From an uncultured Porphyromonadaceae bacterium (lineage in GTDB: Bacteria > Bacteroidota > Bacteroidia > Bacteroidales > Muribaculaceae), in the NCBI GenBank assembly GCA_900540205.1, contig UQER01000003.1:62001-126000 (forward strand): a DNA stretch of 64,000 bases. Reading direction: 5' to 3'. This document shows, piece after piece, positions 28,223-37,184 of this stretch; the first letter of the stretch is position 1; the number at the start of each line of letters is the position of its first letter. Position numbers and translations under genes: made by a program. The notes under the pieces are model-generated. The model was not told the origin of the DNA, searched no databases, and saw only the letters and a list, made by a program, of their open reading frames with translations.

Positions 28223-31200
28223 ATGAAACTGCGTCATGCATTAATATGTGCGGCAATGCTCTGCGGAGCCACGGCCGCACATCCCGTCGCGGCCGACGAC
28301 AGCCGTCCCGACTGGGAAAATCCCGAAGTGTTCGCCGTAGGGCGTGAACCTGTGCGCGCCACAGCGTACCCCTACCCCACGGCCGCCATGGCCCTCACAA
28401 ACAACCCGGCCGAATCGCCCTGGTTCAAGAGCCTCAACGGAATGTGGAAGTTCAACTTCTCGAAACGCCCCGCCGACCGCCCGGCCGATTTCTACAAGCC
28501 CGGCTACGACACATCGAAATGGGCCGAGATTCCCGTGCCTTCCAACTGGGAGATGCAGGGCTACGGAACCCCCATCTACACCAACACCAATTATCCCTAC
28601 CCCGCCAATCCCCCCTACATCCCGCATGACGACAATCCTGTGGGCAGCTATGTGACCAACTTCACCCTTCCCGCCGACTGGCACGGCCGCGAGGTGTTCC
28701 TTCATTTCGACGGCTCCACAGCAGGCATGTATGTATGGGTGAACGGCGAAAAGGCCGGATATGTGCAGAGCACCAAGAATCCCGCCACATTCAACATCAC
28801 CCGCTTTCTCCACCCCGGCGAAAACAAACTGGCGTGCGAGGTGTACCGCTGGACCGACGGTTCCTACTGGGAGGACCAGGACTTCTGGCGTCTCAGCGGC
28901 ATCGACCGTGACGTCTACCTCTACTCCACCGCACCACAGCGCATCGCCGATTTCTTTGCGAAGGCAGGCCTCGACAAATCCTATCGCAACGGCACCTTTG
29001 ACGTAAATGTCAAGATCGCCGACAACGCATCCGTTCCGGCCAAAGGCTCGCGCCTGCAGATGGCCCTCTACAATGCCGCAGGCAAGGAAGTCATGCACCA
29101 GAGCAAAGCAGTCCCCGCGGGTGCTGACGCCGCTGTGACGTTCAGCGGTTCACTCAAGAACGTGGCATCCTGGAGCGCCGAGACCCCCAATCTCTACAGC
29201 CTCGTGCTCACCCTCACCGGTGCCGACGGGAAAACCATCGAGGCCACATCGGCCAAAATCGGATTCCGCACCGTCGAAATCCGCAACAGCCAGCTGCTGG
29301 TCAACGGCAAACCTGTGGAAATTCACGGCGTGAACCTTCATGAGCACAACCAGATCACCGGCCATGTGGTGGACCGCGAGACAATGATGAAGGACATACG
29401 CACCATGAAGCGCCACAACATTAATGCTGTCCGCACCAGCCACTATCCGCAGTCGCCGCTGTGGTATGCGCTCTGCGACGAATACGGTCTCTACGTGCTC
29501 GATGAGGCCAATGTGGAGGCACACGGCATGGGTGTGCATTTCGACAAAGATGACGCCCGCCCCGGCCATCCCGCACAGGAACCGGCATGGACGGCATCGC
29601 TGCTCGACCGCGAGCGTTCCATGGTGGAGCGCGACAAAAACCATCCGTCGGTAATCATCTGGAGCCTCGGCAACGAGAGCGGAAACGGCAAAAACTTCTA
29701 CTACGCCTACGACCTCATAAATCAGCTTGACCCCACACGCCCCGTTCACCACGAACAGGCCGGCGAAGGCGCGAACACAGATATTGTATGCCCGATGTAT
29801 CCCTCCATGAACTATATCCGCGAATATGCATCGCGCACCAACCCCGGACGCCCGTTCATCATGTGCGAATACGCGCACGCCATGGGCAACTCCTCCGGCA
29901 ATTTCCAGGAATACTACGACATAATCCGCTCGAGCCCGCAGATGCAGGGTGGCTTCATCTGGGACTGGGTTGACCAGGGTCTGCTCACCAAGGACGAAGC
30001 CGGCGATGCCTACTGGGCATACGGCGGTGACTTCGGCGCCTACAACTACACCCACGACAACAATTTCTGCATCAACGGCGTTGTGATGCCCGACCGCACC
30101 CCCAACCCCGGACTGTATGAAATCAAGAAGGTGTACCAGGATCTCCGCTTCTCCCCTGCCGACCTTGACAACGGGATGGTGAACATCGAGAACCATTTCC
30201 TGTTCCGCGACCTCGGCAACTACAACTACAAATGGCAGCTGCTGCGCAACGGCGCCGTGATGGCCGAGGGAACCCTCCCCGCCATGGCAATCAAACCGGA
30301 CCAGACAAAGGCCGTGAAAATTCCGCTCCCCGCATTCGACCGCAACGACGGCAACGCCTACCATCTTTCGGTCTACGCCTATGCCACCGAAGGTGACGAC
30401 ATCATCCCGGCCGGTCACGAAGTGGCACGCGAGCAGTTCGCCCTCAGCACTCCCGCCTATGCCAAGAGCATCGACGAACTGTGGAACGCATCGGTCACCG
30501 ACGGCAAAGCTATGGCCGCTCCCTCATTTGAGAACAAATCCGACCGCAAAAACCGCGACGAAGTGGTTATCCGCACCGCCAACGGCGTGACTGTGAAATT
30601 CCGCAAATCGAACGGCGACCTCACCGACTACTCGCTCGACGGCCACCGCCTGCTTGCCGGAAATCCCACTCCGCTGTTCTGGCGTGCCCCCACCGACAAT
30701 GATTTCGGCGAAGGCATTCAGGTGCGCAGCAACGTATGGCGGTCGGCAGGCTATAACCGCCGGCTCGTCAATATGGATGTAACCACCGAAGGGAACAAGG
30801 TGATTGTCACCAGCAAATACCGCCTTCCTGATGTGAATTCCGATTACACTCTGCGCTACACGGTGTTCCCCAACGGCAGCCTCGGAGTTGATGCTTCATT
30901 CACCCCCGACAATGCGAAAGCTCTTCCGGAGATGATGCGTTTCGGCATCATAACCCAGACCCCGAAGGATATGGACAACTTCGCATGGACCGGCCGCGGC
31001 CCGTGGGAAAACTATTCCGACCGCAACACAGCCGCTTTTGTGGGCAACTACAGCAAGAAGGTGGCCGACATGTTCCACCCCTACATTCGTCCGCAGGAAA
31101 CGGGCTACCTCACCGATGTGACACGCGCATCGCTTACCGACGCCAAAGGCTACGGTGTGGAAGTCGAGGCCCTTCAGCCCCTGTGCATCACGGCTCTCGA

Positions 31201-31411
31201 TGTGCAGCCCTCCGACCTTGACTTCGGAGTTGACAAGCATCAGATCCACAATTCCGACGTGCGCCACAACCGCGGACACAACTATCTGTACATCGACCTT
31301 TTCCAGCGCGGTGTGGGCGGCGACAACTCCTGGGGCGCACATCCCCACAATCCCTATCGCCACTTTGCCGGCAACCTGAGCTATTCCTTCCTGCTCAACC
31401 CCCTGAAATAA
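28223..31411 (+). CDS. Secreted GH2 beta-galactosidase
   Basis: 1062 aa, the length of LacZ-type enzymes, with a signal peptide ending near HPVAA. Order: sugar-binding jelly roll (SRPDWENPEVFAVGREP; VPSNWEMQGYGTPIYTNTNY), Ig-like domain, TIM barrel with acid/base Glu485 (GNESG) and nucleophile Glu549 (MCEYAHAMGNS), then the small-chain domain at the C-terminus (WRAPTDNDFGEG). It removes beta-galactose from glycans, probably in the periplasm. No SusCD pair lies next to it, which is unusual for a secreted Bacteroidales GH2. The C-terminal Trp-rich region is complete. Confidence 0.95.
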   Translation: MKLRHALICAAMLCGATAAHPVAADDSRPDWENPEVFAVGREPVRATAYPYPTAAMALTNNPAESPWFKSLNGMWKFNFSKRPADRPADFYKPGYDTSKWAEIPVPSNWEMQGYGTPIYTNTNYPYPANPPYIPHDDNPVGSYVTNFTLPADWHGREVFLHFDGSTAGMYVWVNGEKAGYVQSTKNPATFNITRFLHPGENKLACEVYRWTDGSYWEDQDFWRLSGIDRDVYLYSTAPQRIADFFAKAGLDKSYRNGTFDVNVKIADNASVPAKGSRLQMALYNAAGKEVMHQSKAVPAGADAAVTFSGSLKNVASWSAETPNLYSLVLTLTGADGKTIEATSAKIGFRTVEIRNSQLLVNGKPVEIHGVNLHEHNQITGHVVDRETMMKDIRTMKRHNINAVRTSHYPQSPLWYALCDEYGLYVLDEANVEAHGMGVHFDKDDARPGHPAQEPAWTASLLDRERSMVERDKNHPSVIIWSLGNESGNGKNFYYAYDLINQLDPTRPVHHEQAGEGANTDIVCPMYPSMNYIREYASRTNPGRPFIMCEYAHAMGNSSGNFQEYYDIIRSSPQMQGGFIWDWVDQGLLTKDEAGDAYWAYGGDFGAYNYTHDNNFCINGVVMPDRTPNPGLYEIKKVYQDLRFSPADLDNGMVNIENHFLFRDLGNYNYKWQLLRNGAVMAEGTLPAMAIKPDQTKAVKIPLPAFDRNDGNAYHLSVYAYATEGDDIIPAGHEVAREQFALSTPAYAKSIDELWNASVTDGKAMAAPSFENKSDRKNRDEVVIRTANGVTVKFRKSNGDLTDYSLDGHRLLAGNPTPLFWRAPTDNDFGEGIQVRSNVWRSAGYNRRLVNMDVTTEGNKVIVTSKYRLPDVNSDYTLRYTVFPNGSLGVDASFTPDNAKALPEMMRFGIITQTPKDMDNFAWTGRGPWENYSDRNTAAFVGNYSKKVADMFHPYIRPQETGYLTDVTRASLTDAKGYGVEVEALQPLCITALDVQPSDLDFGVDKHQIHNSDVRHNRGHNYLYIDLFQRGVGGDNSWGAHPHNPYRHFAGNLSYSFLLNPLK

Positions 31412-31425
31412 CCAAAGGGCACAAA

Positions 31426-31469
31426 AAAATCACCGTGATATCGGGCAAATCCGATATCACGGTGATTTT
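31426..31469. terminator. Bidirectional terminator between the GH2 gene and rpiB
   Basis: Perfect 19-bp stem (31426-31444 with 31451-31469) and a 6-nt loop, with A run before and T run after, so it can stop transcription from both sides. Confidence 0.88.
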
Positions 31470-31497
31470 TATATCAGTACAAAATGAACTATTCCGT

Positions 31498-31926
31498 TCA
31501 ATGCACGGGAATTTTCGCTATGCGGCGGGCATGGCGTCCACCCTCGAACTCCGTGTGCAGGAATGTGTCGACAATGGCAAGAGCCAGCTCCGGCGCGATG
31601 AACCGGGCGGGAAGCACAAGCACATTGGCATCGTTGTGGCGGCGTGCCAGCGAAGCAAGCTCGGTGTTCCAGCACAAAGCGGCACGTATCCCCTGATGCT
31701 TATTGAGTGTCATGGCTATGCCGTTGCCCGAGCCACACATGGCTATGCCGGGATAGCATTCGCCCGATTCCACTGCCAGTGCGCATGGATGCGCGAAATC
31801 GGCATAATCGCAACTTTCGGCCGAGGATGTGCCGAAATCCTTGTACTCCCGATTATTGGCCTCGAGATAGCCTTCCACAATCGATTTCAGCTCGAAACCG
31901 GCATGGTCGCTGCAAATTCCAATCAT
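31498..31926 (-). CDS. rpiB: Ribose-5-phosphate isomerase B
   Basis: 142 aa, LacAB/RpiB family. GICSDHAGFELK carries the phosphate and substrate residues (Asp7, His8). Cys64 in AMCGSGNGIAMTLNK is the catalytic base. HNDANVLVLPAR is also typical. It interconverts ribose-5-phosphate and ribulose-5-phosphate in the pentose phosphate pathway. Last gene of the minus-strand unit starting at 35230, 66 nt after the DUF6048-like gene. Confidence 0.95.
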   Translation of the reverse strand: MIGICSDHAGFELKSIVEGYLEANNREYKDFGTSSAESCDYADFAHPCALAVESGECYPGIAMCGSGNGIAMTLNKHQGIRAALCWNTELASLARRHNDANVLVLPARFIAPELALAIVDTFLHTEFEGGRHARRIAKIPVH

Positions 31927-31992
31927 ATAATATTCTGTTTTTTTGGTTTGTCAATGATATAGATTTCTGGTGAAGGGGTGCCACCACCGTGG

Positions 31993-33000
31993 TCATTCCG
32001 CTGCGCCGGAGGCTACTGGCTCTATCCGGGCGGCAGGTGTGGCGGATGGCGCCACTGTCTCGCCGCCGTCTGCGGGAGCCGGCGGAGTGTCGAGCACAGG
32101 GCCGCCGGTATCGGCAAGCGGATCAGACTGCTGACGCACCCACTTCTTTATAGGCAACGTATAGCTCACCGTAAACGAACCCGTGATGGCGCCGCGCGAA
32201 CCGTAACCGGGGATGTACCACGGCTCGCCGAATTCGGCCGCCGACTGGTGAAGTATAGCCTTGTATCTGATGCTCCATCCCATCGATATGGGACCGAACA
32301 CCTTCACACGCAAGCCGAACAGCACCTGCATATAGGTGACGTTGCTTGTCTGTCCGGGCAGATTGAACACAGCCTCCTGCCCCCAGTATCCATCGGTGAG
32401 GCGAACGTCGTTCACCTCGTATTTGAAGTGCGACCATCCGAAACGCAATCCGGCAAACACCATGTAGTCCGGATTACTGTTATACAGGAAGTTATAGTTG
32501 CATCCGATGCGGAAATAAGGTGTAATGGGCACTTTGTACGTGTAGTTGCCGTCGTCGGGGGTGTAATTGGCCTGGCCAAGACCCACTTCCACCACCGGAA
32601 TGTAGCGGTTGTGCAGATTCAGTTCACCTGAGAACTCTATGAGCCCGTAATGCTGTCCGAACAGACGCATCACCGGGTCCCACACATCCACCCCGACTGC
32701 TGCCGCGTGGAAAAGCGGGAACTTCATTTTGGGAATCTTTGTTTCAGGCGTCTGGGTCGTGTCGGCCACCTCCTTGCCGGTGATGGTGTCCACAAGAATC
32801 ACATTTCCGGCTGCATCGTGCATGTGCGCGAGCTTGGAATAATCGATTGAATCGTTGGGATTACGGTTCTCGTTTTTCCCCTCAATCCCTTTCGAGGCGC
32901 TTTTCACGGGGTTGATTTTGCGTTGCGCATAGCCCTCCTGCCCCACAGCACATGCTGCCAGAGCCACAAGGAGCAATGCCAAGTGTATGACCCTTCTCAT
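31993..33000 (-). CDS. DUF6048-like outer-membrane barrel protein
   Basis: 335 aa. The signal segment ends near LAACAVGQ; LAAC also fits a lipobox, so it may be a lipoprotein. The middle (about 85-290) consists of strand-like stretches such as FHAAAVGVDVWDPVMRLFGQ and YFRIGCNYNFLYNSNPDYMVFAGLRFG, typical of the Bacteroidetes DUF6048 barrel family as I remember it. The tail of about 50 residues is Pro/Ala-rich. Its ATG overlaps the stop codon of the DUF6452-like gene (ATGA), so the two are translationally coupled and probably act together. Function unknown. Confidence 0.7.
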   Translation of the reverse strand: MRRVIHLALLLVALAACAVGQEGYAQRKINPVKSASKGIEGKNENRNPNDSIDYSKLAHMHDAAGNVILVDTITGKEVADTTQTPETKIPKMKFPLFHAAAVGVDVWDPVMRLFGQHYGLIEFSGELNLHNRYIPVVEVGLGQANYTPDDGNYTYKVPITPYFRIGCNYNFLYNSNPDYMVFAGLRFGWSHFKYEVNDVRLTDGYWGQEAVFNLPGQTSNVTYMQVLFGLRVKVFGPISMGWSIRYKAILHQSAAEFGEPWYIPGYGSRGAITGSFTVSYTLPIKKWVRQQSDPLADTGGPVLDTPPAPADGGETVAPSATPAARIEPVASGAAE

Positions 33001-33620
33001 AAGGCAATCCCCCTTTCTCCGGCTGCCGGCGTGACGGGGTTCTCGGGAGTCTCCGGGTTCTCAGGGTTTTCAGGATTCTCCGGTTCATCCGGCTCCTCAG
33101 GAGTTTCCGGCTCGGCGATGCGGAAAAACACCTTGAAGCGCTCCATATCAACGTTGTTTATCACCGAATCCACCACGGCGACCGAATCGATAAGATGCTT
33201 TGTGTAGCTGATGCCTGTGACTCGGTACACGTAGAATGCCCCGCACTCTTCGGAGGCGAAATATGGCTCGGAAGTATAGCGGATAGTGAGGATATCGTCA
33301 AGTTCCGGCTTGTCGAGACCCTGCTCCTTGTAATCGTAGTGGAACCGGAACGAAGTCTGCTCCGAATCGAACCGCAGCGGGAAATAAAGCCACTGCACAC
33401 TCGAACCGCTTTTGATCAGCAACGAATCGTCGGGAGCGCCCACGCCGCCAAGCTCCAGCGAATCAAGAATCACCGGCGACTGCGTGGCCATATTATAGAA
33501 TCCCATCATAGGTAGGGCGCTGTGATTGTCGGTGCATCCGGCAGTGTTGCATCCGGTGAGCGCCGGCATCAGCGCAGTTATGCCGGCCAATGCAGCCACC
33601 ACCCACCAAAGCCGCCTCAT
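32997..33620 (-). CDS. DUF6452-like lipoprotein with Pro/Glu/Asn repeat tail
   Basis: 207 aa from ATG 33620; lipobox LTGC gives Cys24. The body (about 40-170) is a beta-rich domain (FPLRFDSEQTSFRFHYDY; LTIRYTSEPYFASEECGAFYVY). The C-terminus contains a run of about five PEN/PET/PEE repeats, a flexible low-complexity linker. DUF6452 and DUF6048 genes are, to my memory, usually adjacent in Bacteroidales. The gene starts 10 nt after the GT2 stop and overlaps the next gene by four bases. Confidence 0.7.
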   Translation of the reverse strand: MRRLWWVVAALAGITALMPALTGCNTAGCTDNHSALPMMGFYNMATQSPVILDSLELGGVGAPDDSLLIKSGSSVQWLYFPLRFDSEQTSFRFHYDYKEQGLDKPELDDILTIRYTSEPYFASEECGAFYVYRVTGISYTKHLIDSVAVVDSVINNVDMERFKVFFRIAEPETPEEPDEPENPENPENPETPENPVTPAAGERGIAL

Positions 33621-33630
33621 CCGGCGTGGC

Positions 33631-34587
33631 TCACAGATTAAGTTCCTGTTCAATTTCATACTCGTTGCGGCGGTTGGAATTGCGCACAATCAGTTCGCCC
33701 AGAAATCCGGTAAGGAACAGCTGCGTGCCAAGAATCATCATTGTGAGCGACAGATAGAAATAAGGGGAGTCGGCGACAAGGATGTAATGATGCCCGGCAT
33801 GCATGGCGTAAAGCTTGGAGGCACCGACAATAATCACTGCCACAAATCCGAGCAGAAACATCAGCGAGCCCAACAGCCCGAAGAAATGCATGGGCTTTAT
33901 GCCGAACTTATTTGTGAACCAGAGCGTGGCCAGATCAAGATAACCGTTCACAAAGCGGTCAAGCCCGAACTTAGTGGTGCCGTATTTGCGGGCCTGATGT
34001 TTCACCACCTTCTCGCCTATGCGGGTGAATCCGGCATTCTTGGCCAGATAGGGGATGTAGCGGTGCATATCACCGTACACCTCGATATGTTTCACCACCT
34101 TGTTGCGGTAGGCCTTCAGTCCGCAGTTGAAATCATGCAGGTTGTGGATGCCGCTTACTTTGCGTGCCGTAGCGTTGAACAGCTTGGTGGGGACGGTTTT
34201 CGAAAGCGGGTCGTAACGCTTCTGCTTCCAGCCGCTCACAAGGTCGTAGCCTTCCTCCGTAATCATGCGGTAAAGCTCCGGAATCTCGTCGGGCGAGTCC
34301 TGAAGGTCGGCATCCATGGTGATCACCACATCGCCTTTAGCCCTTTCGAAACCGGTGTTCAGCGCCGGTGACTTGCCGTAATTGCGGCGGAAACACACCC
34401 CTTTGACCGCAGAATTGCTTTTGGCAAGCGATTCGATCACCTCCCACGAGGTATCGGTTGAACCGTCGTTCACGTAAATCACTTCATATGAAAAACCGTT
34501 GGCAGCCATCACGCGCTCAATCCAGGCCTGCAGCTCCGGCAGCGACTCGGCTTCGTTAAACAACGGTACTATGACTGATATATCCAT
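33631..34587 (-). CDS. Membrane GT2 glycosyltransferase (DPM1/GtrB type)
   Basis: 318 aa from ATG 34587. The GT-A domain starts at once (MDISVIVPLFNEAESL), has DGSTD and the metal-binding DAD in VITMDADLQDSPDEIPEL. Two C-terminal membrane helices follow (FFGLLGSLMFLLGFVAVIIV; YFYLSLTMMILGTQLFLTGF). This is the layout of polyprenyl-phosphate glycosyltransferases that load a sugar on undecaprenyl phosphate at the cytoplasmic membrane. The donor sugar is not predictable. Second gene of the 35.2-31.5 kb unit. Confidence 0.9.
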   Translation of the reverse strand: MDISVIVPLFNEAESLPELQAWIERVMAANGFSYEVIYVNDGSTDTSWEVIESLAKSNSAVKGVCFRRNYGKSPALNTGFERAKGDVVITMDADLQDSPDEIPELYRMITEEGYDLVSGWKQKRYDPLSKTVPTKLFNATARKVSGIHNLHDFNCGLKAYRNKVVKHIEVYGDMHRYIPYLAKNAGFTRIGEKVVKHQARKYGTTKFGLDRFVNGYLDLATLWFTNKFGIKPMHFFGLLGSLMFLLGFVAVIIVGASKLYAMHAGHHYILVADSPYFYLSLTMMILGTQLFLTGFLGELIVRNSNRRNEYEIEQELNL

Positions 34588-34681
34588 GTCGAAATCCAGA
34601 TTATAATTTTTTCTTTGACCCAAGTGTCCTGACTCCACAGCTGGCGCACGGTATGCCTCAATACCACCCGTTGCGGACGAC

Positions 34682-35230
34682 TCACTTGTAACGCCCCGGT
34701 TTGCGGAGTTTCACAAGTCCGGCAACGAGCATCGACAGCAGACTGCCCGAAAACATCCCGAGCCACATCCAGCCGAATGCCACATTCAGCGGCGAAATCA
34801 GTCCTGAGTTCTGTTTTATCATTTCAAGCTCCTCGGCCGCAGCGTGCGCTCCGGCACCTTCCGCATTGCGGTAGAATTCAAGTGCGGAATCGATGGCATG
34901 CAGAAGGAACTGTGGGTCTATCCATTTGAGATACACCAGCCCTGCGGCTCCGAAAATCAGGCTTCCGCAGGCAAACGTGACGATTCCCTGCATCCACAGG
35001 GCCGAGAAGGTCAACAGTCCGTGAGCCGCCCGCTGCGAACGCCGCATGAAGATGTAGCACAGCACCGGCACACCCACCGCCATGGCAGATGCCAGCAGAT
35101 TCACCGCCGGCACCTTGAAGCCGAGCGCACTTAGCAGCAGCATGGCCACAAAATAAACTCCCAGCAGGAAACCGTCGTCGGCTCCCCTGGCATAAATGTT
35201 CTTTATGTTATTGTTTCCTTCAGCGGTCAT
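34682..35230 (-). CDS. DUF4199-like four-helix membrane protein
   Basis: 182 aa from ATG 35230. Four hydrophobic segments: residues about 17-38 (GVYFVAMLLLSALGF), 42-62, 76-100 (ALWMQGIVTFACGSLIFGAAGLVYL) and 150-175 (NVAFGWMWLGMFSGSLLSML), with a charged loop between the last two. This matches the Bacteroidetes DUF4199 family in size and layout; function unknown. First gene of a unit with GT2, DUF6452-like, DUF6048-like and rpiB. Its neighbours suggest an envelope role. Confidence 0.7.
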   Translation of the reverse strand: MTAEGNNNIKNIYARGADDGFLLGVYFVAMLLLSALGFKVPAVNLLASAMAVGVPVLCYIFMRRSQRAAHGLLTFSALWMQGIVTFACGSLIFGAAGLVYLKWIDPQFLLHAIDSALEFYRNAEGAGAHAAAEELEMIKQNSGLISPLNVAFGWMWLGMFSGSLLSMLVAGLVKLRKPGRYK

Positions 35231-35246
35231 AGATCTTGCAATCCCA

Positions 35247-35279
35247 CAAAGATACGAATAAGTCGAGTGCAAAGCCAAA
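35247..35279 (-). promoter_or_regulatory. Promoter of the DUF4199-rpiB unit
   Basis: Minus strand: TTTG (35279-35276), 21-bp spacer, TATCTTTG (35254-35247). A second TATCTTTG lies at 35338-35331, with a weaker -33 about 23 bp away, so there may be two tandem starts. Confidence 0.7.
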
Positions 35280-35394
35280 TTTATTTGAGCTTTGCCGAGC
35301 GAAAGTATCTAAGACGCAGTCAAAGATACGAATTTAATTGTAAGTATCCGGCAAAATTTGAACGTTATGAGCCGGAGTCTGAAAAAACATCACC

Positions 35395-35431
35395 TCCACG
35401 GCATATGATGCTGAACAACATGTGCCGTGGA
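35395..35431. repeat. Inverted repeat between divergent units
   Basis: Arms of 13 nt (35395-35407 and 35419-35431: TCCACGGCATATG and CATGTGCCGTGGA) with one mismatch that is G-U in RNA and an 11-nt centre. It sits 25 bp upstream of the iorA -7 box, overlapping the -33 region. An operator is likelier than a terminator because both flanking genes point away. Confidence 0.5.
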
Positions 35432-35455
35432 TTTCCTTAGACCGAAAGGGTTTTG

Positions 35456-35463
35456 TATATTTG
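35456..35463 (+). promoter_or_regulatory. -7 box for the ior unit
   Basis: TATATTTG, an exact match, giving a leader of about 45 nt before ATG 35513. No good -33 box; the inverted repeat at 35395-35431 is close by. Confidence 0.6.
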
Positions 35464-35512
35464 CAAAACCGGAAAATCATGTCCGGCCACACAGAATATT
35501 GAATCAGAAACC

Positions 35513-37132
35513 ATGAAAAGAAAGCAGCTACTCCTCGGCGACGAGGCCCTTGCGTTGGGAGCCATCAACGCCGGCCTCTCGGGCGCTTATGCCTATCCGG
35601 GGACACCGTCAACCGAGATTCTTGAGTTCGTACAGGGCAATGGCACAGCCAGATCGCGCGGCATCCATTCCCACTGGTCGTCAAACGAGAAAACAGCCGT
35701 GGAAGAAGCGCTTGGCATGTCGTTCTGCGGCAAGCGCGCCATAGTGTCCATGAAGCATGTGGGCCTGAACGTGGCGGCCGACCCGTTTGTCAATTCGGCA
35801 ATGACCGGCGCCAACGGCGGCCTGCTTGTCATCTCGGCCGACGACCCCTCGATGCATTCCTCGCAGAACGAACAGGACTCACGTTTCTACGCCTCGTTCG
35901 CCCTCATCCCCACCCTCGAACCGTCCGACCAGCAGGAGGCCTACGACATGGGTGCCTACGGATTCGGTCTGTCCGAACGGCTCCAGCTCCCGGTAATGGT
36001 GCGCATGGTCACCCGTCTGGCCCATTCCCGTGCCGTGGTTGAGGCTGAGGAAACAGCCTCGGCTGAAAACGCCATGTCCTACCCTGCCAATCCGCGCCAA
36101 TGGGTACTGATGCCCGGCAATTCGCGTGTACGCTACCGCCAGCTGCTCGCCCAGCAGGAAGAACTGGAAAAGAGTTCGGAAGAGTCGCCTTTCAACCGCT
36201 ACACACCGGGCACCGACCGCCGCATAGGCATCCTCGCCTCCGGCATAGCATACAACTACGTGCGTGAATGCTTCCCTGCCGGATGCCCGTTCCCGCTGTT
36301 GAAAATATCACAATATCCCCTCCCCCGCAAGGCAGTGGCCACACTGGCCGATGCATGCGACGTGCTCCTCGTTGTAGAGGAAGGTCAGCCGGTGATTGAA
36401 CGCGCCCTGCGCGGACTGCTCGACCGCGGCCTCAACATCCGCGGCAAGCTCGACGGCGTGCTCCCCTCTTCGGGCGAACTGAATCCCGACAACGTGGCCG
36501 CCGCCATTGCATCGCTCGTGCCGGACATGAAGGACGGACTTCTGCGCCCCGTGCCTGAAGCCGCTCCCATCGTGGCTCCACGTCCGCCGGCTCTCTGTCA
36601 GGGTTGCGGCCACAGAGACGTGTATGCCGCACTCAATGCTGCTCTCCAGAACTTCGAAAGCCCCAAAGTGTTCGGCGACATAGGTTGCTACACTCTCGGT
36701 TGGCTTGCCCCCTACAACGCTATCGACACCTGCGTGGACATGGGAGCCTCAATCACAATGGCCAAAGGTGCGGCCGACGCCGGCCAGCATCCCGCAGTGG
36801 CCATCATCGGCGACTCAACATTCACGCATTCCGGCATGACTGGGCTGCTCGACGCCGTCAACGAGAACTCACCCACGACGGTGATTATCTCCGACAACCT
36901 CACCACCGGTATGACCGGCGGACAGGATTCGCAAGGCACAGGAAAACTTGAAGAGATATGCCTCGGCCTGGGTGTTGACCCCGCCCACCTGAAAACCATC
37001 GACTCGCTGCCACGCAACCACGAGGAGATGAAGCAGCTGTTCACAGAGGAATTCAATTACCGCGGCCTCTCGGTAATCGTGTCGCGCCGCGAGTGCATCC
37101 AGACCGCACGCCGTCACGCCAAGAAAGCCTGA
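35513..37132 (+). CDS. iorA: Indolepyruvate ferredoxin oxidoreductase, alpha subunit
   Basis: 539 aa from ATG 35513. The N-terminal pyrimidine domain has GAYAYPGTPSTEILEF; the C-terminal TPP-binding domain has CQGCGHRDVY, GDIGCYTLGWLAPYNAIDT and GDSTFTHSGMTGL. With IorB it oxidatively decarboxylates indolepyruvate, phenylpyruvate and hydroxyphenylpyruvate to aryl-acetyl-CoA, reducing a low-potential electron carrier. The protein stops right after VSRRECIQTARRHAKKA, so the C-terminal two-cluster ferredoxin domain known from archaeal IorA is absent. Followed by iorB after 52 nt and then an aminotransferase and a CoA-transferase. Confidence 0.93.
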   Translation: MKRKQLLLGDEALALGAINAGLSGAYAYPGTPSTEILEFVQGNGTARSRGIHSHWSSNEKTAVEEALGMSFCGKRAIVSMKHVGLNVAADPFVNSAMTGANGGLLVISADDPSMHSSQNEQDSRFYASFALIPTLEPSDQQEAYDMGAYGFGLSERLQLPVMVRMVTRLAHSRAVVEAEETASAENAMSYPANPRQWVLMPGNSRVRYRQLLAQQEELEKSSEESPFNRYTPGTDRRIGILASGIAYNYVRECFPAGCPFPLLKISQYPLPRKAVATLADACDVLLVVEEGQPVIERALRGLLDRGLNIRGKLDGVLPSSGELNPDNVAAAIASLVPDMKDGLLRPVPEAAPIVAPRPPALCQGCGHRDVYAALNAALQNFESPKVFGDIGCYTLGWLAPYNAIDTCVDMGASITMAKGAADAGQHPAVAIIGDSTFTHSGMTGLLDAVNENSPTTVIISDNLTTGMTGGQDSQGTGKLEEICLGLGVDPAHLKTIDSLPRNHEEMKQLFTEEFNYRGLSVIVSRRECIQTARRHAKKA

Positions 37133-37184
37133 CAGCCGCGATTCCTCACATTTCCCAAACAACCAATCTCATAACAAGAACAGA

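Noticed and set aside
29150..30418. 422-aa open frame on the minus strand opposite the GH2 gene
   Set aside because: Antisense shadow of a well-supported beta-galactosidase; no motifs.
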